Shown one piece after another: positions 46,122-54,093 of a stretch of 64,000 nt of DNA. How positions within the stretch are numbered: position 1 is the stretch's first letter; every line of letters starts with the position of its first letter. Below the pieces are notes generated by a model. That model made no database searches and was not told where the DNA came from. It worked only from the letters and a program-made list of their open reading frames with translations. This DNA is from Demequina lignilytica. Its GTDB lineage: Bacteria > Actinomycetota > Actinomycetes > Actinomycetales > Demequinaceae. Location: NCBI RefSeq assembly GCF_030418305.1, contig NZ_JAUHPX010000001.1, forward strand, positions 186,001-250,000, in the 5' to 3' direction. A program made the translations under genes and the position numbers.

Positions 46122-46150
46122 TTGGACTTCCCCCGGATCTGGGCTAACCT
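46122..46150 (+). promoter_or_regulatory. Promoter of the tRNA-Gly-Cys-Val cluster
   Basis: TTGGAC (46122-46127), 17-nt spacer, TAACCT (46145-46150): the best sigma-70-type promoter in the window. It is followed by a small leader hairpin (GTCGGGG/CCCCGAC) before the first tRNA. Confidence 0.75.
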
Positions 46151-46182
46151 CTATCTCTCGTCGGGGGTCATGCCCCGACAGC

Positions 46183-46255
46183 GCGGACGTGGCTCAGTTG
46201 GTAGAGCATCACCTTGCCAAGGTGAGGGTCGCGGGTTCGAGTCCCGTCGTCCGCT
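46183..46255 (+). tRNA. tRNA-Gly (anticodon GCC), copy 1
   Basis: Acceptor GCGGACG/CGTCCGC, discriminator T, no encoded CCA; anticodon arm CACC-TTGCCAA-GGTG gives GCC (reads GGC/GGU). Identical to the copy at 46671. Confidence 0.95.
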
Positions 46256-46288
46256 CGAAGGTTCGAGACCAACCTCGTGTTGGTACAC

Positions 46289-46359
46289 GGTGGGTTGGCC
46301 GAGAGGCGAGGCAGCGGCCTGCAAAGCCGTATACACGGGTTCGAATCCCGTACCCACCT
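46289..46359 (+). tRNA. tRNA-Cys (anticodon GCA)
   Basis: Acceptor GGTGGGT/ACCCACC, discriminator T, no CCA; anticodon arm CGGC-CTGCAAA-GCCG gives GCA. Present only in the first of the two tandem units. Confidence 0.94.
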
Positions 46360-46364
46360 CGCAT

Positions 46365-46439
46365 GGGCGATTGGCGCAGCGGTAGCGCGCTTCCCTGACA
46401 CGGAAGAGGTCACTGGTTCGATCCCAGTATCGCCCACCA
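46365..46439 (+). tRNA. tRNA-Val (anticodon GAC), copy 1
   Basis: Acceptor GGGCGAT/ATCGCCC, discriminator A, CCA encoded; anticodon arm CTTCC-CTGACAC-GGAAG gives GAC (reads GUC/GUU). Identical to the copy at 46781. Only 5 nt after tRNA-Cys. Confidence 0.95.
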
Positions 46440-46447
46440 CGCGAGAC

Positions 46448-46473
46448 AGGCCCCCGGAGAGATCCGGGGGCCT
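46448..46473 (+). terminator. Terminator after first tRNA cluster
   Basis: 11-bp stem AGGCCCCCGGA/TCCGGGGGCCT with a GAGA tetraloop, followed by TCTGCATT. A near-copy follows the second cluster. Confidence 0.88.
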
Positions 46474-46670
46474 TCTGCATTCCCCCGGTCGCACCCTTGG
46501 CCACCGAGCGATCCCGACCGGCTCCCCGCCGGGACACCGAGGTCCGGGAACCAGCGCCCGGCGCGCCCCGCGGGACCGCCGGTTCTGGTCGGGCCGCGGC
46601 GCGTCGCGGTCACCACGGACGCCCGGGATCCGGTAGAGTCTTGCCCGGCCCGAACACCGGTTCGGTCCAC

Positions 46671-46743
46671 GCGGACGTGGCTCAGTTGGTAGAGCATCAC
46701 CTTGCCAAGGTGAGGGTCGCGGGTTCGAGTCCCGTCGTCCGCT
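46671..46743 (+). tRNA. tRNA-Gly (anticodon GCC), copy 2
   Basis: Same sequence as 46183-46255, including the CGAAG bases that follow. A possible -10, TAGAGT (46634-46639), lies 31 nt upstream; no good -35. Confidence 0.95.
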
Positions 46744-46749
46744 CGAAGG

Positions 46750-46767
46750 ATCGCCCTCCGGGGCGAT
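46750..46767 (+). terminator. Intrinsic terminator between tRNA-Gly copy 2 and tRNA-Val copy 2
   Basis: 6-bp stem ATCGCC/GGCGAT, 6-nt loop, then TTCTT. Partial readthrough or a separate promoter would be needed for the following tRNA-Val. Confidence 0.6.
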
Positions 46768-46780
46768 TTCTTGTATACGA

Positions 46781-46855
46781 GGGCGATTGGCGCAGCGGTA
46801 GCGCGCTTCCCTGACACGGAAGAGGTCACTGGTTCGATCCCAGTATCGCCCACCA
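46781..46855 (+). tRNA. tRNA-Val (anticodon GAC), copy 2
   Basis: Same sequence as 46365-46439 with CCA encoded, followed by the same CGCGAGA context and terminator type. Confidence 0.95.
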
Positions 46856-46864
46856 CGCGAGAGG

Positions 46865-46888
46865 GGCCCCCGGAGAGATCCGGGGGCC
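46865..46888 (+). terminator. Terminator after second tRNA cluster
   Basis: 10-bp stem GGCCCCCGGA/TCCGGGGGCC with GAGA tetraloop, duplicated from the one at 46448. Confidence 0.85.
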
Positions 46889-47022
46889 TTCGTGCTGGAA
46901 GCCCTGACGTCCGCCCGACGTTCACCTCTCAGCGACGCCGGCCCCGATCCCCCGCTGCCGGCATCGCGAGCACACCGCATCGACGCGCGCCGCCGGTGCG
47001 GCGCGCCACCTAGGAGACGCGC

Positions 47023-47688
47023 ATGACCCTCACCCTTCACCTGGTCCGCCACGGACGCACCGTGTACAACACCGAGCACCTCCTTCAGGGCTGGTGCGAC
47101 TCGCCGCTCACGCCCGAGGGTCTCGACGGGGTCCGTGCCACGGCCGAGGCGCTCGCCGAGGTGCCGTTCGTCGCCGCGTACGCGAGCCCTCTCGGGCGCA
47201 CCGTCGCGACGGCCCAGGAGATCCTCGCGCATCACGACGGCCTCGACCTCACCCTGCTCGACGGGCTGAAGGAGTTCTCCTTCGGCGACCACGAGAAGGC
47301 GCCGGAGGAGGAGTTCTGGTCCGAGCACAGTCCGGACGCGGTCTTCGGCGCGGTGTTCGACGGCACGTTCCCGGGCTTCCCCGGCGGCGAGTCCGGCGCT
47401 GCCTTCATGGAGCGCACCCGGCAGGCGTTCGCGAGGATCACCGCGGACAACCCCGACGGCGACGTGCTCGTCGTCAGCCACGGCGTGACGCTGCTCACCC
47501 ACCTCGCGCGCGTGTCCATGGCCGCAGGCCAGGGCCCGCTCACGACGCCGCTCCCCAACGCCTCGGTCTCGGAGATCACCGTCTCCGGCGGGCGCGCACG
47601 GGTCCGCCGCGTCGCCTCCGACCCTGCCGGCCACGGCATCCCCGGCGGCGTCCGCCCCGGCTTCGCCTTCCCTCCTCAGGCGGCCTGA
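47023..47688 (+). CDS. Histidine phosphatase (phosphoglycerate-mutase-like) protein
   Basis: 221 residues. Catalytic LVRHGRTVYN at the N-terminus (His phosphorylated), SPLGRTVATAQEI, Glu in GLKEFSFGDHE, and second His in VVSHGVTLLTH. It lacks the length and loops of cofactor-dependent glycolytic mutase, so it is a phosphatase of unknown substrate. ATG with AGGAGACGC upstream. First protein gene after the tRNAs. Confidence 0.9.
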   Translation: MTLTLHLVRHGRTVYNTEHLLQGWCDSPLTPEGLDGVRATAEALAEVPFVAAYASPLGRTVATAQEILAHHDGLDLTLLDGLKEFSFGDHEKAPEEEFWSEHSPDAVFGAVFDGTFPGFPGGESGAAFMERTRQAFARITADNPDGDVLVVSHGVTLLTHLARVSMAAGQGPLTTPLPNASVSEITVSGGRARVRRVASDPAGHGIPGGVRPGFAFPPQAA

Positions 47689-47740
47689 CGCGTCGAGCAC
47701 GGCAGACGCGGTCCGCGCGCGCCACGGTCGGAGCACGCCG

Positions 47741-47746
47741 CATGAT
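47741..47746 (+). promoter_or_regulatory. Candidate -10 (CATGAT) for leaderless DUF2252 mRNA
   Basis: CATGAT ends 6 bases before ATG 47753; the gap GGGGCT is too close to serve as an ordinary ribosome site. Confidence 0.4.
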
Positions 47747-47752
47747 GGGGCT

Positions 47753-49138
47753 ATGACCACCCGGCCGGATCTCGCCATGACCCTGGACGCCCAGCTCAGC
47801 GCCGGCCGTGCGCTGCGTCGATCGGTCGCCCGCCGCCAGCACGCGCTGCTGGAGATGCCCGACCGCGACCCCGTCGCGATCCTCGAGGCCCAGCACCGGG
47901 GGCGCGTCCCGGAGCTGGTGCCCGTGCGGGTCGCCCGGATGCTCGAGTCGCCGTTCGCCTTCTACCGCGGCAGCGCCGCCCACATGGCCCATGACCTGCG
48001 GGACGCCCCGCGCACGGGCATCGTGGTGGTCGCGTGCGGCGACGCCCACCTGGGCAACTTCGGCTTCTACGCCTCCCCCGAGCGCGAGCTGGTGTTCGAC
48101 CTCAACGACTTCGACGAGGCCAACGTGGGGCCGTGGGAGTGGGACCTCAAGCGGCTGGCGACGAGCGCCGTGCTCGCCGGGCGCGAGGTCGGGATCGACG
48201 AGCGGACCTGTCGAGAGGCCGCGACCGCGGCCGCCCACGCCTATCGCGACACCCTGAACCGCCTCTACGCGCACACCGCGCTCGAGCGCTTCTACTTCCG
48301 GGTCGAGGCGGACGCACTCCTCGACCGCATCGACGCGGGACCCGACCGGAAGGAGCTCCGGAGGGCGCAGCGCAAGGCCCGTCGACGCTCGTCCGAGCAG
48401 GTGCTGACCTCCGTCGCGACCGTCGGGAGCGGCCTCGACACGCGCATCGTCGATCAGCCGCCGGTCCTCCGCCACCTCGGGGTGGCCAGCCCCGAGCAGA
48501 TGACCGGCATCCTGCGGACCTACCGCGAGTCGGCCGCGTCCGACGTCGCGGTCCTGCTCGAGCAGTACACGCTCGTCGATGCTGCCTTCCGGGTGGTGGG
48601 CGTCGGCTCGGTCGGCCTGCGCGCGCACATCGCGCTGCTGATCGGCCCGTCGGGAGAGCCCCTCATGCTCCAGCCGAAGGAGGCCGTCCCCTCCGTGCTC
48701 GTCACGTACGGCGGCATGGCGTTCGGGGACACCCGTCGCCGCGCCGTGGCCCGGCCCTCGCGAGGGGTCGAGGGGTGGCGGGTGGTGACCGGTCAGCGCG
48801 TCATGCAGGCCGTGTCCGACCGGTTCCTCGGATGGCTCGAGTTCGAGGGCCGCGACTTCTACGTCCGCCAGTTCCGCGACATGAAGGGCGCCGTCGATCT
48901 GGACAGGCTCACGCCGTCGCTCCTGGTCGAGTACACGCGGCTCTGCGCCGCGGTCCTCGCCCGCGCGCACGCGCAGAGCCCGGACGGCGCACGGATCCTC
49001 GGCTACCTCGGCCGGAGCGACCGGTTCGACGATGCGGTCGCCCGGTGGGCACGTGACTACGCCGACCAGGCGGAACGGGACCACGCGGCGCTGGCGGCGG
49101 CGGTCCGGTCGGGCCGGCTGGCCGCCGTGGCCACGTGA
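47753..49138 (+). CDS. DUF2252 protein (kinase-like fold, function unknown)
   Basis: 461 residues with the whole DUF2252 pattern: RMLESPFAFYRGSAAHMAHDL, CGDAHLGNFGFYASPE, FDLNDFDEANVGPWEWDLKRLA, and late FYVRQFRDMKGAVDLD. The GDxHxxN and DxND pieces recall aminoglycoside-phosphotransferase catalytic loops, so a small-molecule kinase is plausible, but no substrate is known. Ends 16 nt from the PAS gene, tail-to-tail. Confidence 0.88.
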   Translation: MTTRPDLAMTLDAQLSAGRALRRSVARRQHALLEMPDRDPVAILEAQHRGRVPELVPVRVARMLESPFAFYRGSAAHMAHDLRDAPRTGIVVVACGDAHLGNFGFYASPERELVFDLNDFDEANVGPWEWDLKRLATSAVLAGREVGIDERTCREAATAAAHAYRDTLNRLYAHTALERFYFRVEADALLDRIDAGPDRKELRRAQRKARRRSSEQVLTSVATVGSGLDTRIVDQPPVLRHLGVASPEQMTGILRTYRESAASDVAVLLEQYTLVDAAFRVVGVGSVGLRAHIALLIGPSGEPLMLQPKEAVPSVLVTYGGMAFGDTRRRAVARPSRGVEGWRVVTGQRVMQAVSDRFLGWLEFEGRDFYVRQFRDMKGAVDLDRLTPSLLVEYTRLCAAVLARAHAQSPDGARILGYLGRSDRFDDAVARWARDYADQAERDHAALAAAVRSGRLAAVAT

Positions 49139-49154
49139 TCCGGACGAGCGGGGG

Positions 49155-50510
49155 TCAGAGCGCCCGCACGCCCTCCCCGACCGCCGCCGCGTGCGCGAGC
49201 AGGCGGTCGGTGGGCGCCGGCACCGCCTGCTCCCGGCACGCGGCGGCCAAGGCGGTGAGGCCCTGCATCTGCCCGAGCACGCCGCGCAGCGCATCGTCCA
49301 CCGGGCCGAGCACGCCGGCGAGACGCCCCGAGACGCCGGAGCGGACCACCAGGTTGCGCCAGTTCGCCATCATGCGCTGGAACTCGAGCAGGCGGCCGTG
49401 CGCGGCGTCGATCGCGTCGGCGATGCGCCGCAGGCCCTCGGCGGAGCCGGTGCGCAGCTGATCGCTCGCCACCACGGAGTCGGCGACCGTCCGGGCAAGA
49501 TCGGCGATCGAGGTCACCGGATCGCCGTACGCCTCGCCGGAGAGCGCCTCGCCGGCGAAGATCAGCGCCATGTCGGTGTGGAGGACGGACAGCGCGAGCG
49601 AGGCGCGCAGGTCAAGGAGCAGCGCGCGCTGGTCGTCGAGCGCCGCACCCAGAGGGGTCAGGTCCTCGCCGACGCCGCGGGCCAGCGTCGCGACGGCCCG
49701 TGCGGTCGAGACCAGGACCGGCGCGGCGTCGGCGACGCTCGCCGCCGCCTCCGCAGCCGCGTCCGTCGAGCCCTGGAGCAGCGCGAGCGTCCGTTGCAGG
49801 TCGTCGCGCGCCGCCGTCAGCTCGGAGGCGAGCCCGACCGTCACGTCGTACCGGCCGCGCAGCGCCTCGAGCTCGTGGTCGACGCCCACCAGCCCGCTCA
49901 CCACGGAGGACCACGGGGTGCCCGGCTCGGTCGTGGGCGCCGCGGGCGGCGCGACCGCACGTCGCGCGTCCACCTCGGCGGGGAGCGCGGCGCGCAGGAC
50001 GTCGTCGTAGGAGTCGAACCCGAGCGCACGCAGCCGCGCGGCGAGGTCCGCCGCACCACGCGCGGCCGCGTCCGCCCGCGACGCGCCCTCGGCGCGCCAG
50101 CGCGCCTCGAGCTCTCGCGTCTCCCGGTACGCCGCGTCGACCGGCTCGAACAGATCGGGGCGCATCACCGCGGATCGCACCGAGATGAAACCGTCGCGGA
50201 GCGGCGTCACCGTCGAGAAGGTGAGGTACTCGGCGCCGTCGCGCGCGAGGTTCCGCACGTAGGCGACCATCGGGCGCCCCGCGAGGATCCGCTCCCACAT
50301 GATGTGGAACGCGGCGCCCGGCATCGAGGGGTGTCTGATGATGTTGTGCGGCGCGCCCAGGAGCTCGCCCTCCCCGAAGCGCGACAGCCTCACGAAGGTC
50401 GAGTTGACGCTGGTGATGACGCCCCGTCGGTCGGTCGTGGAGAAGAACACCTGGCCCGCGGGGTACGCGCGCACCTCACCGGTCGGCTCGGCTCCCACGG
50501 GTCGTGCCAT
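49155..50510 (-). CDS. Cytoplasmic Aer-type PAS protein with chemoreceptor-like helical tail
   Basis: 451 residues. An N-terminal PAS domain (about 20-125) has the Aer/aerotaxis pattern: FFSTTDRRGVITSVNSTFVR, then GAPHNIIRHPSMPGAAFHIMW. This is followed by an alanine-rich helical region (about 200-440) with no membrane helix and no canonical chemoreceptor hairpin tip; LALSVLHTDMALIFAGEAL occupies a comparable place. ATG 50510 with GAGGAGGAG. May be a soluble redox or oxygen sensor linked to chemotaxis or to another output. No che genes are in the window. Confidence 0.8.
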   Translation of the reverse strand: MARPVGAEPTGEVRAYPAGQVFFSTTDRRGVITSVNSTFVRLSRFGEGELLGAPHNIIRHPSMPGAAFHIMWERILAGRPMVAYVRNLARDGAEYLTFSTVTPLRDGFISVRSAVMRPDLFEPVDAAYRETRELEARWRAEGASRADAAARGAADLAARLRALGFDSYDDVLRAALPAEVDARRAVAPPAAPTTEPGTPWSSVVSGLVGVDHELEALRGRYDVTVGLASELTAARDDLQRTLALLQGSTDAAAEAAASVADAAPVLVSTARAVATLARGVGEDLTPLGAALDDQRALLLDLRASLALSVLHTDMALIFAGEALSGEAYGDPVTSIADLARTVADSVVASDQLRTGSAEGLRRIADAIDAAHGRLLEFQRMMANWRNLVVRSGVSGRLAGVLGPVDDALRGVLGQMQGLTALAAACREQAVPAPTDRLLAHAAAVGEGVRAL

Positions 50511-50583
50511 CGTCTCCTCCTCGGGTCGGGTGATGACCCCACGGTAGGAACCGGAGGGCGAGCGGCCTGGGCGCCACGCCGCA

Positions 50584-50615
50584 CGAGCGCCCGGGGCACG
50601 TGCCCCGGGCGCTCG
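50584..50615. terminator. 32-nt perfect palindrome downstream of fucO
   Basis: CGAGCGCCCGGGGCAC and its exact reverse complement form a 32-nt palindrome 14 nt past the fucO stop. It can form a 14-bp or longer hairpin and probably terminates the fucO transcript, insulating the PAS gene. Confidence 0.85.
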
Positions 50616-50628
50616 GCGCGGCCGCGGA

Positions 50629-51795
50629 TCAGCCGACCGTCACCCCCAGCAGCGAGCGGTACAGGGTCTCGAACTGCGCGACGGTGGTCTCGCGGGGGTT
50701 GCCGCCCGCGCACACGTCGTCGAAGGCGGCCTGCGCGAGCGCGGGGACGTCGTCCGCGCTCGCGCCGATCTCGTCGATCGTGAGCGGGTTGCCCAGGTCG
50801 CGGGTGAGCTGCGCCACGGCGTCGACGGCGGCCTCGCGCGCGTCGTCCAGCGGCATCGCGTACGCGTTCTCGACACCGAAGGCGGCGGCGATGTCGCGGT
50901 ACTTCTCCCCCGTCTCGGGCGCGTTGAAGCGCATGACGGGCGCGAGCAGGATGCCGTTGGCGACGCCGTGCGGAGCCGAGTAGAACGCGCCGAGCGGGTG
51001 CGCCATCGCGTGCACGATGCCGAGGCCCACGTTCGAGTAGCCCATGCCCGCGACGTACTGGGCGAGCGCCATCCGCTCCATCGCCTCCGCGTCGCCGTCG
51101 GCGGCCGCACGCAGCGACGATGCGATCACCTGGATGGCCTTGAGGTGGAACAGGTCGGACAGCTCCCAGGCGCCCTTGGTGGTGTAGCCCTCGATCGCGT
51201 GCGTGAGGGCGTCGAGCCCGGTCGCGACCTTGAGCGACCGCGGCGCGGTGGCCATCATCTCGGCGTCGACCACCGCGAGGATCGGGATGTCGTGCGGGTC
51301 GACGCACACGAACTTGCGGTTGTTCTCCACATCGGTGATGACGTAGTTGATCGTGGTCTCGGACGCGGTGCCGGCCGTGGTCGGGATCGCGATGATCGGG
51401 ATCGACGGGTGCGTCGTGGGCGCGACGCCCTCGAGCGAGCGCACGTCCGCGAACTCCGGGTTGGCCACGATGATGCCGATCGCCTTGCACGTGTCCTGCG
51501 GCGAGCCGCCGCCCACCGCGATCAGCACGTCGGCGCCCGAGGCCTGGAACGCGGCGACACCGGCCTGCACGTTCTCGATGGGCGGGTTCGGGAGCACGTT
51601 GTCGTACACCTCGTACGGGAAGCCGGCCGCGTCGAGCAGCGCGGTGACCTTGCCCGTCACGCCGGTCTCGATGAGCACCTTGTCCGAGACCAGGAACGCC
51701 TTGGTGAAGCCTCGCGCGGCCAGCTCGCCCGGGACCACCTCGATGGCGCCGGCGCCGAAGTACGCGGTCTGGTTCCAGATCATCCGATGTGCCAC
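50629..51795 (-). CDS. fucO: Lactaldehyde reductase-like iron-dependent alcohol dehydrogenase (FucO type)
   Basis: 388 residues from GTG 51795 (VAHRMIWNQTAYFG), with GGAGAGG upstream. Aligned by eye with E. coli FucO over its whole length: GGGSPQDTCKAIGII, NPEFADVRSLEG, IPTTAGTASETTINYVITD, KFVCVDPHDIP. Iron ligands are in ATGLDALTHAIEGY (Asp, His) and MAHPLGAFYSAPHGVANG (two His). It reduces lactaldehyde to 1,2-propanediol in fucose/rhamnose catabolism, but no deoxy-sugar genes are nearby. A LacI-type operator lies 62 nt upstream. Confidence 0.9.
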   Translation of the reverse strand: MAHRMIWNQTAYFGAGAIEVVPGELAARGFTKAFLVSDKVLIETGVTGKVTALLDAAGFPYEVYDNVLPNPPIENVQAGVAAFQASGADVLIAVGGGSPQDTCKAIGIIVANPEFADVRSLEGVAPTTHPSIPIIAIPTTAGTASETTINYVITDVENNRKFVCVDPHDIPILAVVDAEMMATAPRSLKVATGLDALTHAIEGYTTKGAWELSDLFHLKAIQVIASSLRAAADGDAEAMERMALAQYVAGMGYSNVGLGIVHAMAHPLGAFYSAPHGVANGILLAPVMRFNAPETGEKYRDIAAAFGVENAYAMPLDDAREAAVDAVAQLTRDLGNPLTIDEIGASADDVPALAQAAFDDVCAGGNPRETTVAQFETLYRSLLGVTVG

Positions 51796-51857
51796 AGTGC
51801 ACCTCTCCTTCCGGGGCCCGCAGGCCCGCACGGTACGAGGGCGGTCGCCCCCTTGCA

Positions 51858-51869
51858 TGAATCGTTTCA
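51858..51869. promoter_or_regulatory. LacI-family operator upstream of fucO
   Basis: On the minus strand TTGAAACGATTCATG, a near-palindrome centred on CG (TGAA..CG..TTCA), matches the usual LacI/GalR/CcpA-like pattern and lies 62-74 nt upstream of GTG 51795. No LacI gene is in the window. Confidence 0.6.
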
Positions 51870-51922
51870 AGCGAGGGGGCGCGAGACGTGGGACGGAGGT
51901 CCCAGCGGACGATGCGGGCGCG

Positions 51923-52789
51923 TCAGTGGGAGGCGCGCCAGACCCAGTTGCGGCGCCGGTAGAGCTCGACGAAGCCGGCGCGACGCATGGTGCGCAGCGA
52001 CTCCCCGCCCTCGCCGTCGCCCTCGGCCGGCGCCTCGGCGGTGAGCCACGTGCAGCCCATGTCGGTCGCCGCCTCGATCCTCGCCTTGAGCAGCGCGCCC
52101 TGGGCGCCCCGGCGTCGAGCGTCGGGAAGCGTCGCCGATCCCGCCATATGGGCCACGTCGCCCCCGATGAACACGTTCGCGGCGGCGACCAGCCGGTCTC
52201 CGTCGAAGGCCCCGTAGGCGTAGAAGTCGCGGCCCACGATCGAGGCGAGCATCGCCACCAGGTCCTCCTGGGTGGGCATGCCGAAGCCCCGGATCAGGAC
52301 CTCCGCCCACGCCGGCGCATCGCGGGCGTCGATCCCGGAGACGCGCAGCTCGGTCGGCGCCTCCGCCACCGGGGTCGAGCGGTGGCGGATCAGCTTGACC
52401 AGGGTCCGGCCCGCCCTCAGGTGGTGACGCGCCGCGATCTGGTCCCAATCCCCCGGCAGGAGCACGTCCGGGATCTGGATCGCCGCCGCGGGCACCTCCG
52501 CGCCCCGGAAGAAGTCGACGAGCCGCCCGACCAGCGCATCGTCCACGGGCTCGGTGAGCCCGTGCGCGAGGGCCCGGCTCCAGTAGCCGCCCGTGGGGTC
52601 GTGCTGCATCGCCAGCGCGATGCCGGATCCGAACGTGGCGGCCTGGATGCCCATCGCGCGTCGCACGCCCCGCGGCGACAGCGCGACGGTGGACCACAGG
52701 GCGCGCGCCTCGGACAGCTCGGCGATGCTCATCGCCGTCTCGGGATCGAGGCCCAGGGCCTCGGGACCACGCGGGGTGGCGACATCCAT
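51923..52789 (-). CDS. GNAT-family N-acetyltransferase
   Basis: 288 residues. ATG 52789 has GAGGAGG 5 nt ahead and is preferred to the upstream start at 52810. The GNAT domain is in the C-terminal half: FDGDRLVAAANVFIGGDVA, then the acetyl-CoA loop GSATLPDARRRGAQGALL and MRRAGFVELYRRRNWVW. The N-terminal half is a degenerate GNAT-like or unknown domain. Substrate unknown. Divergent from the 165-residue gene. Confidence 0.87.
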   Translation of the reverse strand: MDVATPRGPEALGLDPETAMSIAELSEARALWSTVALSPRGVRRAMGIQAATFGSGIALAMQHDPTGGYWSRALAHGLTEPVDDALVGRLVDFFRGAEVPAAAIQIPDVLLPGDWDQIAARHHLRAGRTLVKLIRHRSTPVAEAPTELRVSGIDARDAPAWAEVLIRGFGMPTQEDLVAMLASIVGRDFYAYGAFDGDRLVAAANVFIGGDVAHMAGSATLPDARRRGAQGALLKARIEAATDMGCTWLTAEAPAEGDGEGGESLRTMRRAGFVELYRRRNWVWRASH

Positions 52790-52887
52790 CGGAACCTCCT
52801 CAGACGTCACTCAGGCTACGCCCGCACCGCCGACGCGGCCAGGGCGGACGGCGTTACGGTGGAGGTGAGCGACTCGAGGAGGTTCTC

Positions 52888-53385
52888 ATGTCCCGCGAGC
52901 AGACGCTGCTGCAGGCGGCGATCGACACCACCGGCGACGCGACCATCGAGGACGTGGCCGAGTTCATGCCCCAGGAGGTCGCGGACGACGCGGTGATGAG
53001 CGGATGGGAGGACCGCCGCGCGCGCCATGTGACGAGTCCGCACACCCCCGCGGCGCGCGCGCTCGGCGAGGACCTGGCGCACGATCGCACCGAGCTGCCG
53101 CCTCACGTGTGCCTCGCGGTGAGCCCGACGGAGGTCCACGTGCTGGGCATCCCGCACGGGTTCTGGTCGGCGCATCCCCGCGAGGCGTACCTCATGGGGA
53201 CGTTCGCTCGGCAGGACCTCGAGGTGACGGTGAAGGGGCGGCTCACGGACCGCCTGGTGACGGTCGACGACCGCGCGTCGGGCGCGCACCTGACGCTGGT
53301 GGCCGACCGCATCTCCGCCTATCACCCGCGTACGCTCCTCGAGCTGCTGCGCATGGGCCCCGACGACCAGTCCTCGCCGGGCTGA
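52888..53385 (+). CDS. Hypothetical protein, 165 aa
   Basis: No family recognised. ATG with GAGGAGG upstream, and a -10-like TACGGT about 33 nt ahead. The N-terminus is helical and acidic (MSREQTLLQAAIDTTGDATIEDVAEFM is split by charge clusters); the C-terminal half has alternating hydrophobic strands (VCLAVSPTEVHVLGI, DLEVTVKGRLTDRLVTVDD), suggesting a small beta-rich domain. No signal peptide or membrane segment. Ends 6 nt from the TetR gene tail-to-tail. Confidence 0.75.
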   Translation: MSREQTLLQAAIDTTGDATIEDVAEFMPQEVADDAVMSGWEDRRARHVTSPHTPAARALGEDLAHDRTELPPHVCLAVSPTEVHVLGIPHGFWSAHPREAYLMGTFARQDLEVTVKGRLTDRLVTVDDRASGAHLTLVADRISAYHPRTLLELLRMGPDDQSSPG

Positions 53386-53391
53386 GCGGGC

Positions 53392-53988
53392 TCAGCCCGC
53401 GTCGCGGACACCGGCCGCGGCGAGCAGGGCGTCGAGCGAGCCTGCGAGCTCGCGGGCGACCAGGCCCGGGTCGCTCGACAGGTACCCGGCGACGAGCGCT
53501 CCGTCGCGCAGCATCATGATCTGCTCCGCGAGACGCTCCGGATCCGCCGCGCCGCGGGCGCGGACCCAGCCGGCGATCGCCCCCGTCATGAGGCTGCGGA
53601 AGTCCGACACCACCCGGCGGACGGGGTGCGCGGGGTCCGGGTACTCCGCCGCCGCGTTGATGAACGGGCAGCCGCGGAAGTGCGGTCGGCACATCTCCTC
53701 GGTGAGGGCCGCCGCGACCTCCGTGGTGGAGCCCGGCCCCCCCGCGGCCGCGGCGTCGTCCAGGAGCGTGCGGACCCGAGCGAGCTCGCCCTCGAGGTAG
53801 GCGACGACCAGCGCATCCTTGGACGGGAAGTGCCGGTAGAAGGTCACCTTCGAGTAGCCGGCGACCTCCAGCACGCGATCCGCGCTCACGGCACGGATGC
53901 CGTGCTCGGCGAACAGCGCGGCGGCGACGTCGACGATCGCGTCGCTCACCCCTGCTCCCCGTCGCGGTCGCGACTCCGTCAGCTCCAT
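53392..53988 (-). CDS. TetR-family regulator, probably of ohr
   Basis: 198 residues. The N-terminal HTH (DAIVDVAAALFAEHGIRAVS, then VAGYSKVTFYRHFPSKDALV) is typical TetR. The effector domain contains MCRPHFRGCPFINAAAEY with Cys100 and Cys107; a Cys in the comparable GC-x-x-N segment is the redox sensor in NemR-type TetR proteins. It is divergent from ohr, with a 22-bp near-palindrome between. I infer thiol-based derepression by peroxide or electrophiles. Confidence 0.9.
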   Translation of the reverse strand: MELTESRPRRGAGVSDAIVDVAAALFAEHGIRAVSADRVLEVAGYSKVTFYRHFPSKDALVVAYLEGELARVRTLLDDAAAAGGPGSTTEVAAALTEEMCRPHFRGCPFINAAAEYPDPAHPVRRVVSDFRSLMTGAIAGWVRARGAADPERLAEQIMMLRDGALVAGYLSSDPGLVARELAGSLDALLAAAGVRDAG

Positions 53989-54042
53989 CGATCCTCCTCG
54001 GTCCTCGGGAACAATCCTGCCCCGGCTTGCGTTCTCGCCAAA

Positions 54043-54064
54043 GTAGACGTACTAGTAACTCTAC
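54043..54064. promoter_or_regulatory. TetR operator in the tetR-ohr gap
   Basis: GTAGA-N2-TACTAGTA-N2-TCTAC: 18 of 22 positions are symmetric about a perfect 8-bp core. It lies 29 nt before the ohr ATG and 54 nt from the tetR start, overlapping the likely -10 regions of both (TTGCGT at 54027 with TACTAG at 54050 for ohr). Confidence 0.75.
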
Positions 54065-54093
54065 AAACCGCAGCCGAACTCGAGGGAGCACCC

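Noticed and set aside
46168-47778. Long minus-strand open frame across the tRNA clusters
   Set aside because: It runs through five tRNA genes and a phosphatase gene; its repeated peptides (RYWDRTSDLFRVREARY) are translations of tRNA sequence, a known annotation artefact.
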